This document shows, one piece after another, positions 18,023 through 26,791 of a stretch of 64,000 nucleotides of DNA; the stretch's first letter is position 1, and the number at the start of each line of letters is the position of its first letter. A program made the position numbers and the translations under genes. Where the stretch lies: assembly GCF_016785085.1 (NCBI RefSeq), contig NZ_JAENHO010000002.1:744001-808000 (forward strand). Reading direction: 5' to 3'. The notes below the pieces were generated by a model. It searched no databases. It was given only the letters and a program-made list of their open reading frames with translations, and was not told where the DNA came from. This stretch comes from Paractinoplanes lichenicola (GTDB lineage Bacteria; Actinomycetota; Actinomycetes; Mycobacteriales; Micromonosporaceae).

Positions 18023-18645
18023 TGGGCCGGCGCGCAGTTGGGTCCGAGCCTGTTTGCTGGCAGTGGCCCGAGTTCCGGGTCATCGGACGAGTTGTCGGTG
18101 AGACGTGCGCATATGCCACGCGCAGGTTCACTGAGGCGATGGAATGGTGGCAGCGCGGGCGATGTGCGATTTGCGGCGACCTTCTGGACAAGAAAGTCTC
18201 GTCGGACTGCGTGACCGTCGGCGGGCATGCCTGCTGTCGGTGCGGGCATGCCCCGGTCTGGCCCTCTGGAACTTCTGCTTGTGAATGCTGCGAAGGTTCA
18301 GGGTGGTTGGATGATTTCAATGCGCTTTGTGATCAGTGCAGAGGATCGGGGCGCCTGCCGCTACCGGTCTCGGAAGTCATCAGTCAGCTCGGCGCGTCGA
18401 TCCAGGACGTCCAGTCACTCCTTTCGGAAATCCCCCCGTTGAAGGGGCGGGAGGATTACCTGAGCCTCGCGCACCGGTGCTGCGCAAAGGACTGGTTGAC
18501 GGCAGCTAAGCCCCCGAGTGCGCTTGGCGCTCGTACGGGATCTTCTCGCCGGCCTCGATCGCGATCGGGAGTTTGTTCTCGGTGGGTGGCAGGGGGCAGG
18601 TCGCGAAGTCTGTGTAGGCGCAGGGCAGGTTGGTGGCGCGGTTGA
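18022..18645 (+). CDS. Cys-rich putative zinc-ribbon protein
   Basis: I do not recognise this 207-residue protein. Its middle has four CxxC-type pairs: CAIC near residue 50, CCRC near 74, CECC near 90 and CDQC near 107. The last two are each followed by GSG, as in the DnaJ-type CxxCxGxG zinc repeat. A predicted helix follows. Codon use is less biased toward G/C than in its neighbours, which suggests foreign origin. The last 140 bp overlap the DUF1684 gene on the other strand and become Arg-rich, so the natural C-terminus may have been lost and the frame may run on. It could also be a decayed HNH-type gene. Confidence 0.45.
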   Translation: MGRRAVGSEPVCWQWPEFRVIGRVVGETCAYATRRFTEAMEWWQRGRCAICGDLLDKKVSSDCVTVGGHACCRCGHAPVWPSGTSACECCEGSGWLDDFNALCDQCRGSGRLPLPVSEVISQLGASIQDVQSLLSEIPPLKGREDYLSLAHRCCAKDWLTAAKPPSALGARTGSSRRPRSRSGVCSRWVAGGRSRSLCRRRAGWWRG

Positions 18646-19306
18646 AGTCGAGGGTGACCGTGCCGTCGGGGGCCGGCGCGGGGATTGCCAGGCTGCGGTT
18701 GGCCGCGTACGTGGTGACGCCCGAGGTTTCGTCGGTGAAGAGGGCGAAGAACGAGCCCGGCGTGCGGCCGTTGAACAGGGTCAGGGAGAGCGGGGTGCCC
18801 TGGGCCTCGAACTCGACCACGCCGGGGGACTCGTAGACGTGCTCCAGACCCTCGACGGCGGCGCCCACGGTGATGTCGCGTGGGGTGTCGAACGGGACGT
18901 AGCGGCCGGTCAGTTGCCACTTGCTGGTGGGCTCGTATGTGGGGGTGCCGCGGAACTCGGTGCGTAGCGCGTTGCCGGGGTGGCGGGGGCGGACGATGTC
19001 GAAGCCGCCGCGTTTGGCTACCTCGATGATGGCCTCGCCGGCCGTGGCGTTGAGGCCGCCGCGCTCGGGGAGGACGCCGAACTCGTGGCGGCCGGTTACC
19101 TCGGCGCCGTCGACGGTCAGCGATTCGCCGGGGGTGAGGGTGACGACGGGGCCGGCCGGGCCGGTGCTCCACTCGCCGGGGGCGTCGGGGAAGCGCTGCG
19201 GGGTCGCGGTGAGGAAGTTGAGGCTGGTGACGGCCAGGAAACCGTGCGGGTCGGCGAGGGTGCGCTCGTGCTCGGCGTGCCACTCGGCCCAAAGCTGCTC
19301 GTCCAT
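18506..19306 (-). CDS. DUF1684 domain protein
   Basis: The 266-residue protein matches the DUF1684 family throughout. It begins with the expected Trp/Glu-rich helix and FLAVTSLNFL. Near the C-terminus is the family signature around residues 220-255, with NLPCAYTDFATCPLPPTENK followed by LPIAIEAGEK. The conserved acidic and Cys residues suggest an enzyme, but no reaction is established. The gene is divergent from the SAM-riboswitch operon, with about 60 bp between its start and the aptamer. Its 3' end overlaps the Cys-rich gene on the opposite strand. Confidence 0.88.
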   Translation of the reverse strand: MDEQLWAEWHAEHERTLADPHGFLAVTSLNFLTATPQRFPDAPGEWSTGPAGPVVTLTPGESLTVDGAEVTGRHEFGVLPERGGLNATAGEAIIEVAKRGGFDIVRPRHPGNALRTEFRGTPTYEPTSKWQLTGRYVPFDTPRDITVGAAVEGLEHVYESPGVVEFEAQGTPLSLTLFNGRTPGSFFALFTDETSGVTTYAANRSLAIPAPAPDGTVTLDFNRATNLPCAYTDFATCPLPPTENKLPIAIEAGEKIPYERQAHSGA

Positions 19307-19325
19307 GCGCCCAGCCTATGCCTAC

Positions 19326-19356
19326 TTGACCGGTAGGACTTGAGTGATGCTAGCCT
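19326..19356 (+). promoter_or_regulatory. Candidate promoter for the SAM-IV riboswitch transcript
   Basis: TTGACC at 19326-19331 and TAGCCT at 19351-19356 are separated by 19 bp, slightly longer than ideal. They sit 9 bp upstream of the conserved start of the aptamer, where the promoter is expected. Confidence 0.4.
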
Positions 19357-19364
19357 CTTTCCCA

Positions 19365-19482
19365 GGTCATGAGTGCCAGCGTGGAGCCCCGGCTTGCTGG
19401 CCGGCAACCCTTCCGTTCGCGATGGGGTGCCCCGGGTGAGGACCAGGTCTGCGCCCGGCCGGGCGTGGGCAAGCGCGAGCCT
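19365..19482 (+). ncRNA. SAM-IV riboswitch
   Basis: The stretch contains the conserved blocks of the actinobacterial SAM-IV aptamer in order: GGTCATGAGTGCCAGCGT, then AGCCCCGGCTTGCTGGCC, GGCAACCC, GGGGTGCCCCGGGTGA and GACCAGG, followed by a GC-rich hairpin and GGCAAGCGCGAGCC. I recognise the same series from the mycobacterial SAM-IV example. The RNA binds S-adenosylmethionine and usually turns off sulfur or methionine genes. The next element is a self-complementary Shine-Dalgarno region, so control is probably at translation. Confidence 0.92.
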
Positions 19483-19490
19483 CCGGAGGC
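19479..19490 (+). promoter_or_regulatory. Self-complementary ribosome-binding site after the riboswitch
   Basis: GCCTCCGGAGGC is a perfect palindrome that includes the only good Shine-Dalgarno, GGAGG at 19485-19489. Its CCTCC half can pair with the ribosome site or with upstream aptamer sequence. The GGAGG lies 7 bases from the ATG at 19497 but only 1 base from the GTG at 19491, so it selects the ATG. This is a plausible expression platform. Confidence 0.65.
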
Positions 19491-19496
19491 GTGGCC

Positions 19497-20666
19497 ATGG
19501 TGGTCCTTTCAGCTGACGCAGTCGATCGTCTTGATGTCGTCGGTGCCGACCTGACCGTGGACGGGCGGCGGTTCGTTCACCTCGACTACGCGGCCTCGGC
19601 GCCCTGTGTGCGGGCCGCGGCCGACGCCGTACGGGATCTGCTTCCGTACTACGGCAGCGTGCACCGCGGCGCGGGTCTGCGATCGCAGCGGTCGACGCTC
19701 GCCTACGAGCGGGCGCGCGACATCGTGGCAGAGTTCGTCGGCGCCCGCGACGGCGACACCGTCATCTTCACGCGCAACACGACAGACTCGCTCAACCTGC
19801 TGGCCCGCGCGCTGCCCGCGGGCACCACGACGATCGTGTTCGACGGTGAGCACCACGCCAACCTGCTGCCCTGGCCGTCGCCCGTGCGCCTGCCGGCGCC
19901 GGCCGACCCCGACGAGGCAGTCCAGGAGGTGCGTTCCGCTTTCGAGTCCGTACGTGGCCCCGCGCTGCTCGCCGTGACCGGCGCGAGCAATGTGACGGGC
20001 GAGATCTGGCCGGTCCGCGCGCTGGCTGACGTCGCTCACTCGTACGGGGGAAGGGTCTTGCTCGATGCCGCGCAGCTCGCGCCGCACCGGCCGGTGAACC
20101 TGAGCGAGCTGGGCGCCGACTATGTCGCCTTCTCCGGGCACAAGCTGTACGCGCCGTTCGGGGCGGGCGTGCTGGCCGGGCGCGGCGACTGGCTCGACGC
20201 GGCCGAACCGTACCTGCGCGGCGGCGGCGCGAGCCTGTCCGTCGGCGACCACGACGTCACCTGGGCGACCGGCCCCGCGCGGCACGAGGGCGGCACCCCC
20301 AACCTGGTCGGGGCGGTCGCGCTGGCCGCCGTCTGCGAGGCGTTGATGCAGGCCGACCGCGCGAAGCTGGACGAGCATGAGCGTGCACTGCTCGCTGCGC
20401 TCCCCGCAGGTGTCACCCTCTTCGGCGGACGGCAGCCGCGCGTCGGCATCGTCTCGTACGCCCTGCCCGACCCGGTCGCCGTCGCCGACCGGCTCGGTCG
20501 CGAGCACGGCATCGGCGTACGGGCGGGAATGTTCTGTGCCCACCCGCTGGTGCGGCGCCTCGGCGGCGACGGCGACTGCGGCACCGGCGGCCTGCTCCGC
20601 GTCAGCTTCGGCCTCGGCACCACCCACGACGACATCGACCGTTTGTGCGGCATTCTTTTCCCATGA
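19497..20666 (+). CDS. Class V aminotransferase-fold PLP enzyme (cysteine desulfurase-like)
   Basis: The 389-residue protein is a fold-type I PLP enzyme. Conserved features are the N-terminal LDYAASAP, the TRNTTDSLNLLA segment, the PLP-binding LLDAAQLAPH, and the Schiff-base Lys216 in SGHKLYAPFG. A Cys in GMFCAHPLVRR lies near the C-terminus, roughly where desulfurases carry their mobile sulfur-binding Cys. A SAM-IV riboswitch controls it, so it probably works in sulfur amino-acid metabolism, for example as a desulfurase or lyase on a Met/Cys-related compound. A NUDIX gene overlaps its stop. Confidence 0.88.
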   Translation: MVVLSADAVDRLDVVGADLTVDGRRFVHLDYAASAPCVRAAADAVRDLLPYYGSVHRGAGLRSQRSTLAYERARDIVAEFVGARDGDTVIFTRNTTDSLNLLARALPAGTTTIVFDGEHHANLLPWPSPVRLPAPADPDEAVQEVRSAFESVRGPALLAVTGASNVTGEIWPVRALADVAHSYGGRVLLDAAQLAPHRPVNLSELGADYVAFSGHKLYAPFGAGVLAGRGDWLDAAEPYLRGGGASLSVGDHDVTWATGPARHEGGTPNLVGAVALAAVCEALMQADRAKLDEHERALLAALPAGVTLFGGRQPRVGIVSYALPDPVAVADRLGREHGIGVRAGMFCAHPLVRRLGGDGDCGTGGLLRVSFGLGTTHDDIDRLCGILFP

Positions 20667-21103
20667 CTCAACCGCGCGCCGTGGCCGTCGTGATCTCCGA
20701 GGGCCGGGTCTTGCTGATCAAGCGATACCTGCAGCGGCCCCGCCCGTGTGTGATGTGCCCGCGTGGCGCCCTGGCCTGCGCGGGTCACCACTACGCCGTG
20801 CTGCCGGGCGGGAGTGTCGAGCGTGGAGAGTCGTTCGAGGAGGCGGCCCTGCGCGAGCTGACCGAGGAGACCACGCTGACCGCCCGCATCGAGCGGCAAC
20901 TGTGGTCGGGCCGGCACGTCAAACGGCGGGCCGTCTACTTCCTCATGACCGACGTCGAGGGTACCCCCGTCCTGTCCGGCCCCGAGGCGGTCGAGAACGG
21001 CCCGCTCAACAGCTTCGAGCTGCTGTGGGCCACCCCGGCCGACTTCGAGCCGCTCAACCTGTTCCCACCCAGCGTCCGAGCCCCCTTGGCGGAATTGCTG
21101 TGA
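20663..21103 (+). CDS. NUDIX hydrolase
   Basis: This protein of 146 residues has the Nudix box as GGSVERGESFEEAALRELTE followed by ET. The glutamates that bind Mg2+ are intact, but the final Gly position of the consensus is Thr. An insertion before the box carries CVMC, a further Cys and HH, which could bind zinc. Nudix enzymes cleave nucleoside diphosphates linked to another group. The ATG shares ATGA with the stop of the PLP enzyme, and the next gene shares GTGA with its stop, so all three are in the SAM-controlled operon. Confidence 0.88.
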   Translation: MTQPRAVAVVISEGRVLLIKRYLQRPRPCVMCPRGALACAGHHYAVLPGGSVERGESFEEAALRELTEETTLTARIERQLWSGRHVKRRAVYFLMTDVEGTPVLSGPEAVENGPLNSFELLWATPADFEPLNLFPPSVRAPLAELL

Positions 21104-21849
21104 CGGCCAGCTTCCTGGCCGGGCTGCTCGACCGGTCGGCCGCCCGCATCGCGGAGTTGTCGGCCGACGCGCGGTTCTTCAACCGCCAGGAGATCGCCAC
21201 CATCGCCGACGTCTGGGACAACAACACGATGTCGTTGTTCCACGCGCTGCCCGACCCGGCGCGAGCGCGAGCGGCTCTTGCCTGGATGGGGCACGGGCGC
21301 CCAGCCCGTCGCTTGTGGATGGCCGGACAACCCGAACTTCTCTCCGAAACCGATCAGGCCGGAATCGTCCCTGGCGAGTTGCCCGATGTGCGGGTCGGCT
21401 GTTTGCGGGTCGAACAGGCCGGGCCGGCACTCCGCGGCCATCTGAAACTGTCCCGAGCCGGCGTCACGGTGCTGGAACTGAGCCTGGATGACGTTCACGA
21501 CGCGCGATTCGACAGCGAGGACACCGTCGGCGCGGCCGTGAGTCTTGACGACGGGGTCGAGGTGCGGCTCGGCTCGTCCGGGCCGCGCAGCCCGTTCTGG
21601 AAACGCAAGCGGGTCTTCCGGGGGCTCGCCGCCGACTGGGGAAAGGCCATATTTCGGCAGCAGCGACCGGCGGCCTCGCTGGATGACCATGTGACGCTGG
21701 CGTCCTTCGGCGGTCCCGATTCGCCGGTTCTTGTCAATTCCGCGGTGCGCAACGCCTCCGGCGGCTGGGAGGCTCGAGCGGCGGAACTGCCCCCTACCGG
21801 CCGTTTCCGCTTGACGGTCGAAGAGCGGCGGATCAGGGTCGGCCGCTGA
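21100..21849 (+). CDS. Hypothetical protein, third gene of the SAM-IV operon
   Basis: I do not recognise this 249-residue protein. The GTG start overlaps the NUDIX stop, so it is translationally coupled. It has a helical N-terminus with FFNRQEIATIADVWDNNTM and a beta-rich middle. A basic patch near residues 165-175 (SPFWKRKRVFRG) is followed by a C-terminal beta segment. There is no signal peptide or membrane span. Its position suggests an accessory role to the PLP enzyme or NUDIX hydrolase. Confidence 0.7.
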   Translation: MTASFLAGLLDRSAARIAELSADARFFNRQEIATIADVWDNNTMSLFHALPDPARARAALAWMGHGRPARRLWMAGQPELLSETDQAGIVPGELPDVRVGCLRVEQAGPALRGHLKLSRAGVTVLELSLDDVHDARFDSEDTVGAAVSLDDGVEVRLGSSGPRSPFWKRKRVFRGLAADWGKAIFRQQRPAASLDDHVTLASFGGPDSPVLVNSAVRNASGGWEARAAELPPTGRFRLTVEERRIRVGR

Positions 21850-22017
21850 CGAACTGAGGGAAGGGAATCCGCCACTGTGGATTCGCGCTGCGAGACGCCG
21901 CCTGGCCGTTGACTGCCGTTGAAGGGGCGTGCCATAGTTGACTCGCGCCTAGGGGTCGTTTGACTAGGTGCAGGCGCGGTCATCCCGGGGAGGGGGTGGC
22001 TGTCGTGCAATGGCGAG

Positions 22018-22045
22018 CGGTCCGGCAGCTGCTGATGCCGGACCG
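22018..22045 (-). terminator. Terminator hairpin of the gamma-glutamyltransferase gene
   Basis: CGGTCCGGCA at 22018-22027 and TGCCGGACCG at 22036-22045 form a perfect 10-bp stem with an 8-base loop. It starts 5 bases after the stop codon of the minus-strand gene. The 170 bp between it and the end of the hypothetical gene show nothing I can name. Confidence 0.8.
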
Positions 22046-22049
22046 TTCA

Positions 22050-23444
22050 TCACGGAAGCACCGCGGCCAGGCCGTCGGCGCGGGGGTCGCTTCCGGCGTC
22101 CAGCAGGCCGTTGCGCAGGCGGGAGAGCTGAACGTGGCCGGCGTCGTCGTGCAAGGCCGGGACGGTCGAGACCCGCAGGTCCGAAGTGCCGGGTGGCTCG
22201 GCCAGGCCCGGTTCGAGGATCAGGTGGTCGCCGCGGATGATCCAGCGGGGGCGGGTCACCAGGGCGCCGGGGTCGGGGGCCGAGAGCACGTCGGGGGCCA
22301 GCTGGGCCAGGATCCACGGCTGAGCGCGGCCGCCCTGGCAGCCCAGCGCGATCACACTGTCCTCGGTGGTGGCGATGGCCGGGCAAAGTGTGTGCGGCGG
22401 GCGCAGGCCGGGTCCGAGGTGGGCGGGGTGGGCCGGGTCGAGGCTGAACGACGAGCCCCGGTTGTGCAGCACCACCCCGGTCGCCGGGTCGAGCAGGCCC
22501 GCGCCGAAGCTCTCGAAGACGCTCTGGATCAGCGTGACGGCGTTGCCCTCGTCGTCGACGGCGGTCACCGCGACGGTGTCACCGGCGGGCTCGGGCGCCT
22601 CGGCAGCGGAGGGCACGACCGACGGCGTACGGAGAAGGAGTCTGTCGACGGGGATCGGGCCGCCGCGGGGGTCGCCGAGGAAGGCGTCGCGGGCGGCCTG
22701 GGCGCGGAGGCTGTCGGCAACCAGCGACGACGAGCCCACGATCGCCAGGAACGTCGCGCCCTGCACCGGCGGCGGCGCGGCATGCCAGGTGGTTTCCCCG
22801 ATCACCGTACGCAGGGGTTCGCCGACCTCCGCCGCGTGTGCCGCGAAGTCCTCGCCGTCGAGCGGGCTGCCCAGGGCCCGCACCCCGGCGACGATCGGCC
22901 CCGCATAGAACGATCGCCAGTCCCGCCCGATCCCGGTGAGCGTCTCGGCCAGGGCCGGCTGCACGAGCCGGGGCCGCAGCATGATCGCGGACAGCCCGGG
23001 GTCGGCGCGGATGACGTCGATCCGCCGCTCGACGGCCGTGCGCAAGCCCGGCGCCAGGTCGACGCCCTCGGTCGCGAGCCGCACCGCAGGCTCGAGCAGC
23101 CGGTCGAGGGGCAGCCGCGCCCCGAGCCCGTGCACGGCGGCCCATCCCGCGACCACGCCGGGCACAGTCACCGTCTGCGGGCCGCTCTGGGGCATGTGGT
23201 CGCCCAGCGCGGCCACGTCCACCGCGCGCGCCGCGGCGCCGATCGAGACCACCGCCCGTACGGGGGAATGGGCGGGACGCACCATCGCGACCATGTCCCC
23301 GCCCACCGAGCACTGGTGCGGGTAGGCGACGGTGAGCGCGCCGGCCGCCGCCAGGGCCGCGTCGAAGGCGTTGCCCCCGGCCGCGACCACCTCGCGCGCG
23401 GCGTCGACGGCGGCCGGGTGGGGTGCGGCGATCGCAACAGGCAT
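22050..23444 (-). CDS. Gamma-glutamyltransferase family protein
   Basis: The 464-residue protein belongs to the Ntn-hydrolase family that cleaves or transfers gamma-glutamyl groups, for example from glutathione. The N-terminus has the family start AAPHPAAVDAAREVVAAGGN and the YPHQCSVGGDMVAM segment. The likely self-processing nucleophile is Thr290 in DTVAVTAVDDEGNAV, followed by a GGRAQPWILAQL segment. No signal peptide is evident, so it may be cytoplasmic, unlike classic GGT. I chose the ATG at 23444 because the 25 residues encoded upstream of it in the open frame are Arg-rich and unlike the family. It is divergent from the ESX-like pair. Confidence 0.88.
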   Translation of the reverse strand: MPVAIAAPHPAAVDAAREVVAAGGNAFDAALAAAGALTVAYPHQCSVGGDMVAMVRPAHSPVRAVVSIGAAARAVDVAALGDHMPQSGPQTVTVPGVVAGWAAVHGLGARLPLDRLLEPAVRLATEGVDLAPGLRTAVERRIDVIRADPGLSAIMLRPRLVQPALAETLTGIGRDWRSFYAGPIVAGVRALGSPLDGEDFAAHAAEVGEPLRTVIGETTWHAAPPPVQGATFLAIVGSSSLVADSLRAQAARDAFLGDPRGGPIPVDRLLLRTPSVVPSAAEAPEPAGDTVAVTAVDDEGNAVTLIQSVFESFGAGLLDPATGVVLHNRGSSFSLDPAHPAHLGPGLRPPHTLCPAIATTEDSVIALGCQGGRAQPWILAQLAPDVLSAPDPGALVTRPRWIIRGDHLILEPGLAEPPGTSDLRVSTVPALHDDAGHVQLSRLRNGLLDAGSDPRADGLAAVLP

Positions 23445-23508
23445 ACCGGCGACCCTACGACGCGTGAACCGGATCGGGTGACCACGCCGTTTAGGAGGCA
23501 TGGACGAC

Positions 23509-23817
23509 ATGACCAGCATCGACGCGCCCGAGGTGCGGGCGATGGGGCAGGCGGTCGACGGGGTCGGCGAACGGCTCGTCGCCGTGGCCGGGCAGATTCA
23601 GAGCTGGGAGTACGCGGGCCAGGGGGCCGTCGCCGGGGCGATCATGTGTGACGTGCGGCTGGCCGACGCGGCGCGGTCGTGGGAGGTCACCGTGGACGGG
23701 CTCGGGCAGCTGGTGCGCGAGCTCGGGCACGACCTGCGGGCCGCGGCAGGGGATTTCGTCGAGGTCGACCAGCGGATCGCCGACCGGATCCGGTCGGTCG
23801 GGAAGCCGTGGGAGTGA
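23509..23817 (+). CDS. EspC/WXG100-like small protein
   Basis: The 102-residue protein is a helical hairpin of the type exported by or associated with actinobacterial ESX systems. Its C-terminal half (LRAAAGDFVEVDQRIADRI) follows the EspC-type pattern of an aromatic residue and Asp before the final helix, and two Trp-Glu pairs occur in the middle. AGGAGG at 23493-23498 is 10 bases from this ATG but only 1 base from an upstream in-frame ATG at 23500, so I prefer 23509. The next gene begins 4 bp after its stop, as in ESX substrate-effector pairs. Confidence 0.75.
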   Translation: MTSIDAPEVRAMGQAVDGVGERLVAVAGQIQSWEYAGQGAVAGAIMCDVRLADAARSWEVTVDGLGQLVRELGHDLRAAAGDFVEVDQRIADRIRSVGKPWE

Positions 23818-23821
23818 ACCG

Positions 23822-24697
23822 ATGACGATCACGTTGACGGGGCTGCTCGACGCCGACACCGGGCGGCTGCTGAGCATCGCCCGCCGCTGGGACCAGCTGG
23901 CCCTCGCGCTCGACGCGGCAGTCGAGGACCTCGGGCCGGCCGCCCGCGACCTGCCCCATCACTGGCCGGCCGGGCCCAGCTCGCAGGCCGCCCAGGACAA
24001 GCTGGCCGACATCCGCGTGCAGGTCGGCACCGGGCACACCAACTGCGCGATCATCGCCGACATCATCCGGGACTACGCGTGGGCGATCGAGGACCACCGG
24101 CGGCTGCTGCGCGGGCTGGTGGCCGAGGCCGAGCAGCGGGGCCTGCGGGTCGACCTGCGCTCGGGCACGATCACCGCGCCCCTGGAGGCCGGCGCGGGTC
24201 AGGCCACCGTCGACTCCTACGTGGCCCAGATCGGCGAGATCCTGGCCCGGGTCAACCAGGACGACCAGGTGATCGCCGAGCGGATGACCGCCTACACCTA
24301 TCGCGACACCGTCATCCCGGACACCGAACGGCCCGAGTACGACGAGACGGCCGTGCTCGCCCTGGCCGGGTCCACGAAGGCGAGTCAGTCGTCGTGGTGG
24401 CAGTCCCAGCATCCGCTCGTGCAGGACCGGGCGATCGTCGAGCACCCCGAGATCGTCGGCGCCGCCGTGGGGCTGCCGGCCAAGGATCGCGACTCGGCCA
24501 ACCGCCTGCTGCTGCGCCGCGACCGGGAGGCCCTGCTCGCCTCGCGGGAGGCCCACCAGAATCTGCACGACGGCGCGATGACCCAGGCCCAGCTCAACCT
24601 CGACCGCCGGCTGGCCGCGCTCGACGACCTCGAACGCCGCGCTCAGGGCCGGCGGATCCTGAGCTACCCGCCCGGCGCCGGTACGCCCACCCGTTAG
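23822..24697 (+). CDS. ESX-associated helical protein lacking the usual DUF1023 hydrolase domain
   Basis: The 291-residue protein has an N-terminal helical region of WXG/PPE-like character and a long alpha-helical middle. Its C-terminal segment has the pattern [29 protein letters not shown] and [11 protein letters not shown]. In many actinobacterial proteins that block directly precedes a DUF1023 alpha/beta hydrolase domain, but here the reading frame ends about 60 residues later without one. It may therefore be a short form, a truncated toxin or the chaperone-like part alone. It starts 4 bp after the EspC-like gene. Confidence 0.72.
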   Translation: MTITLTGLLDADTGRLLSIARRWDQLALALDAAVEDLGPAARDLPHHWPAGPSSQAAQDKLADIRVQVGTGHTNCAIIADIIRDYAWAIEDHRRLLRGLVAEAEQRGLRVDLRSGTITAPLEAGAGQATVDSYVAQIGEILARVNQDDQVIAERMTAYTYRDTVIPDTERPEYDETAVLALAGSTKASQSSWWQSQHPLVQDRAIVEHPEIVGAAVGLPAKDRDSANRLLLRRDREALLASREAHQNLHDGAMTQAQLNLDRRLAALDDLERRAQGRRILSYPPGAGTPTR

Positions 24698-24786
24698 GGG
24701 ATTACGCAGGCGGAGAAGCCGGGGGAATTTCCGGGCGACTAGCATCGTCAAGGTTGTCGCCAGTTTCATCGCCGAAGGAGATCACC

Positions 24787-26787
24787 GTGTCCGCACCCCG
24801 TACTTCCGCTGTGGCCGACCCCCTAGTCGTCCCGGCCGGGACTACGGCCGCCGATGCGGTGGCCGCGGCCGGCCTCCCCACGTCGGGCCCCAAGGCGGTC
24901 GTGGTCGTGCGCGACGCCGAGGGCCGCCTGCGTGACCTCGACTGGCAGCCCCAGGCCGACGCCGACGTGACCCCGGTCGCGATCGACGAGCCCGACGGGT
25001 TGAACGTCCTGCGCCACTCGGCCGCACACGTGCTGGCCCAGGCCGTGCAGGACGTCTTCCCCGAGGCCAAGCTGGGCATCGGCCCGCCGATCGTGGACGG
25101 CTTCTACTACGACTTCGACGTGCCCAAGCCGTTCCAGCCCGAAGACCTGACGAAGCTCGAGAAGCGGATGCAGGAGATCGTCAAGGCCGGGCAGAGCTTC
25201 CGCCGCCGGGAGTACTCCTCGCTCGACGAGGCCAAGACCGAGCTCGCCCACGAGCCGTACAAGCTGGAACTGGTCGACATCAAGGGTGACGTCGACGACG
25301 CCGAGCTGAGCGTGGTCGGGGCGGGCGACCTGACCCACTACGACAACCTCGACAAGGACGGCAAGCGCGTCTGGGGCGACCTCTGCCGCGGCCCGCATCT
25401 GCCCAGCACCCGGTTCATCCCGGCGTTCAAGCTGATGCGCTCGGCGGCGGCGTACTGGCGTGGTTCGGAAAAGAACCCGCAGCTCCAGCGCATCTACGGC
25501 ACCGCGTGGCCGTCCCGCGACGAGCTCAAGGCCTATCTGAACCGCCTCGCCGAGGCCGAGCGCCGCGACCACCGCAAGCTGGGCACCGAGCTCGACCTGT
25601 TCTCGTTCCCCGACGAGATCGGCTCGGGCCTGGTCGTCTTCCACCCCAAGGGCGGCATCATCAAGCGCGAGATGGAGGACTACGTCCGCGCCCGTCACAT
25701 CGAGGAAGGCTTCCAGTACGTCGGCACGCCGCACATCAGCAAGGAGGGGCTGTTCCACACCTCCGGGCACCTGCCGTACTACAAGGACACCATGTTCCCG
25801 CCCATGGAGCTGGAGGGCGCGGACTACTACCTCAAGGCCATGAACTGCCCGATGCACAACCTGATCTTCAGGTCGCGTGGGCGGTCCTACCGTGAGCTGC
25901 CGCTGCGGTTCTTCGAGTTCGGCACGGTCTACCGCTACGAGAAGTCGGGCGTCGTGCACGGCCTGACCCGCGTACGGGGTCTGACCCAGGACGATTCCCA
26001 CTCGTACGTGACGGCCGAGCAGGCCCCGGGCGAGATCAAGCACCTGCTGCAGTTCGTCCGGTCGCTGCTCGACGACTTCGGCCTCGACGACTATTACCTC
26101 GAGCTCTCGACCCGCGACCCCAAGAGCGACAAGTTCATCGGTACGGATGAGCAGTGGGCCGTGGCGACCAAGGTGCTGGAGGACGCGGCCACCGAGTCCG
26201 GCCTCGAACTCGTGCTCGACCCGGGCGGCGCGGCGTTCTACGGCCCGAAGATCAGCGTGCAGGCCAAGGACGCGATCGGCCGTACGTGGCAGATGTCGAC
26301 GATCCAGTACGACTTCAACCAGCCGGCCCGCTTCGGGCTCGAGTTCCAGGCGGCCGACGGCACCCGCCAGGAGCCGGTCATGATCCACTCGGCCAAGTTC
26401 GGGTCGATCGAGCGGTTCTTCGGCGTGCTGGTCGAGCACTACGCGGGCGCGTTCCCGGCCTGGCTGGCGCCCGTGCAGGTGGTGGGCATCCCGATCCGCG
26501 ACGACCACGCCACGTATTTGGAGGAGTTCGTCGCCAAGCTGCGGAGAGCCGGCGTGCGGGCCGAGGTCGACCACTCGTCGGACCGGATGCAGAAGAAGAT
26601 CCGTACGGCGCAGCAGCAGAAGATCCCGGTCATGGCGATCGCCGGCGACGACGACGTCAACGGCGGCACGGTCAGCTTCCGCTACCGCGACGGGTCGCAG
26701 CGCAACGGCGTCTCGCTGGACGAGGCCGTGGCCCACGTCGCCGAGATCGTCAAATCCCGTACGAACGTGAGCCCGTCGGCGGCCTGA
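24787..26787 (+). CDS. thrS: Threonyl-tRNA synthetase
   Basis: The 666-residue class II synthetase charges tRNA-Thr. It contains an N-terminal TGS domain, the editing-domain motif HSAAH near residue 78, and catalytic-core segments such as the [19 protein letters not shown] block and the C-terminal [12 protein letters not shown] segment. A Pro-rich anticodon-binding domain with [12 protein letters not shown] completes it. GTG at 24787 is chosen because AAGGAG ends 6 bases before it; the frame is open well upstream through the preceding gene. It is convergent with the MATE gene, with only 4 bp between the stops. Confidence 0.97.
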   Translation: MSAPRTSAVADPLVVPAGTTAADAVAAAGLPTSGPKAVVVVRDAEGRLRDLDWQPQADADVTPVAIDEPDGLNVLRHSAAHVLAQAVQDVFPEAKLGIGPPIVDGFYYDFDVPKPFQPEDLTKLEKRMQEIVKAGQSFRRREYSSLDEAKTELAHEPYKLELVDIKGDVDDAELSVVGAGDLTHYDNLDKDGKRVWGDLCRGPHLPSTRFIPAFKLMRSAAAYWRGSEKNPQLQRIYGTAWPSRDELKAYLNRLAEAERRDHRKLGTELDLFSFPDEIGSGLVVFHPKGGIIKREMEDYVRARHIEEGFQYVGTPHISKEGLFHTSGHLPYYKDTMFPPMELEGADYYLKAMNCPMHNLIFRSRGRSYRELPLRFFEFGTVYRYEKSGVVHGLTRVRGLTQDDSHSYVTAEQAPGEIKHLLQFVRSLLDDFGLDDYYLELSTRDPKSDKFIGTDEQWAVATKVLEDAATESGLELVLDPGGAAFYGPKISVQAKDAIGRTWQMSTIQYDFNQPARFGLEFQAADGTRQEPVMIHSAKFGSIERFFGVLVEHYAGAFPAWLAPVQVVGIPIRDDHATYLEEFVAKLRRAGVRAEVDHSSDRMQKKIRTAQQQKIPVMAIAGDDDVNGGTVSFRYRDGSQRNGVSLDEAVAHVAEIVKSRTNVSPSAA

Positions 26788-26791
26788 AGTC

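Noticed and set aside
24698..24786. Possible T-box or other leader before thrS
   Set aside because: The gap is only 89 bp and lacks T-box motifs or a specifier stem; only a good Shine-Dalgarno is visible.
24823..26736. Minus-strand open frame of 637 codons opposite thrS
   Set aside because: The plus strand is an unmistakable threonyl-tRNA synthetase.
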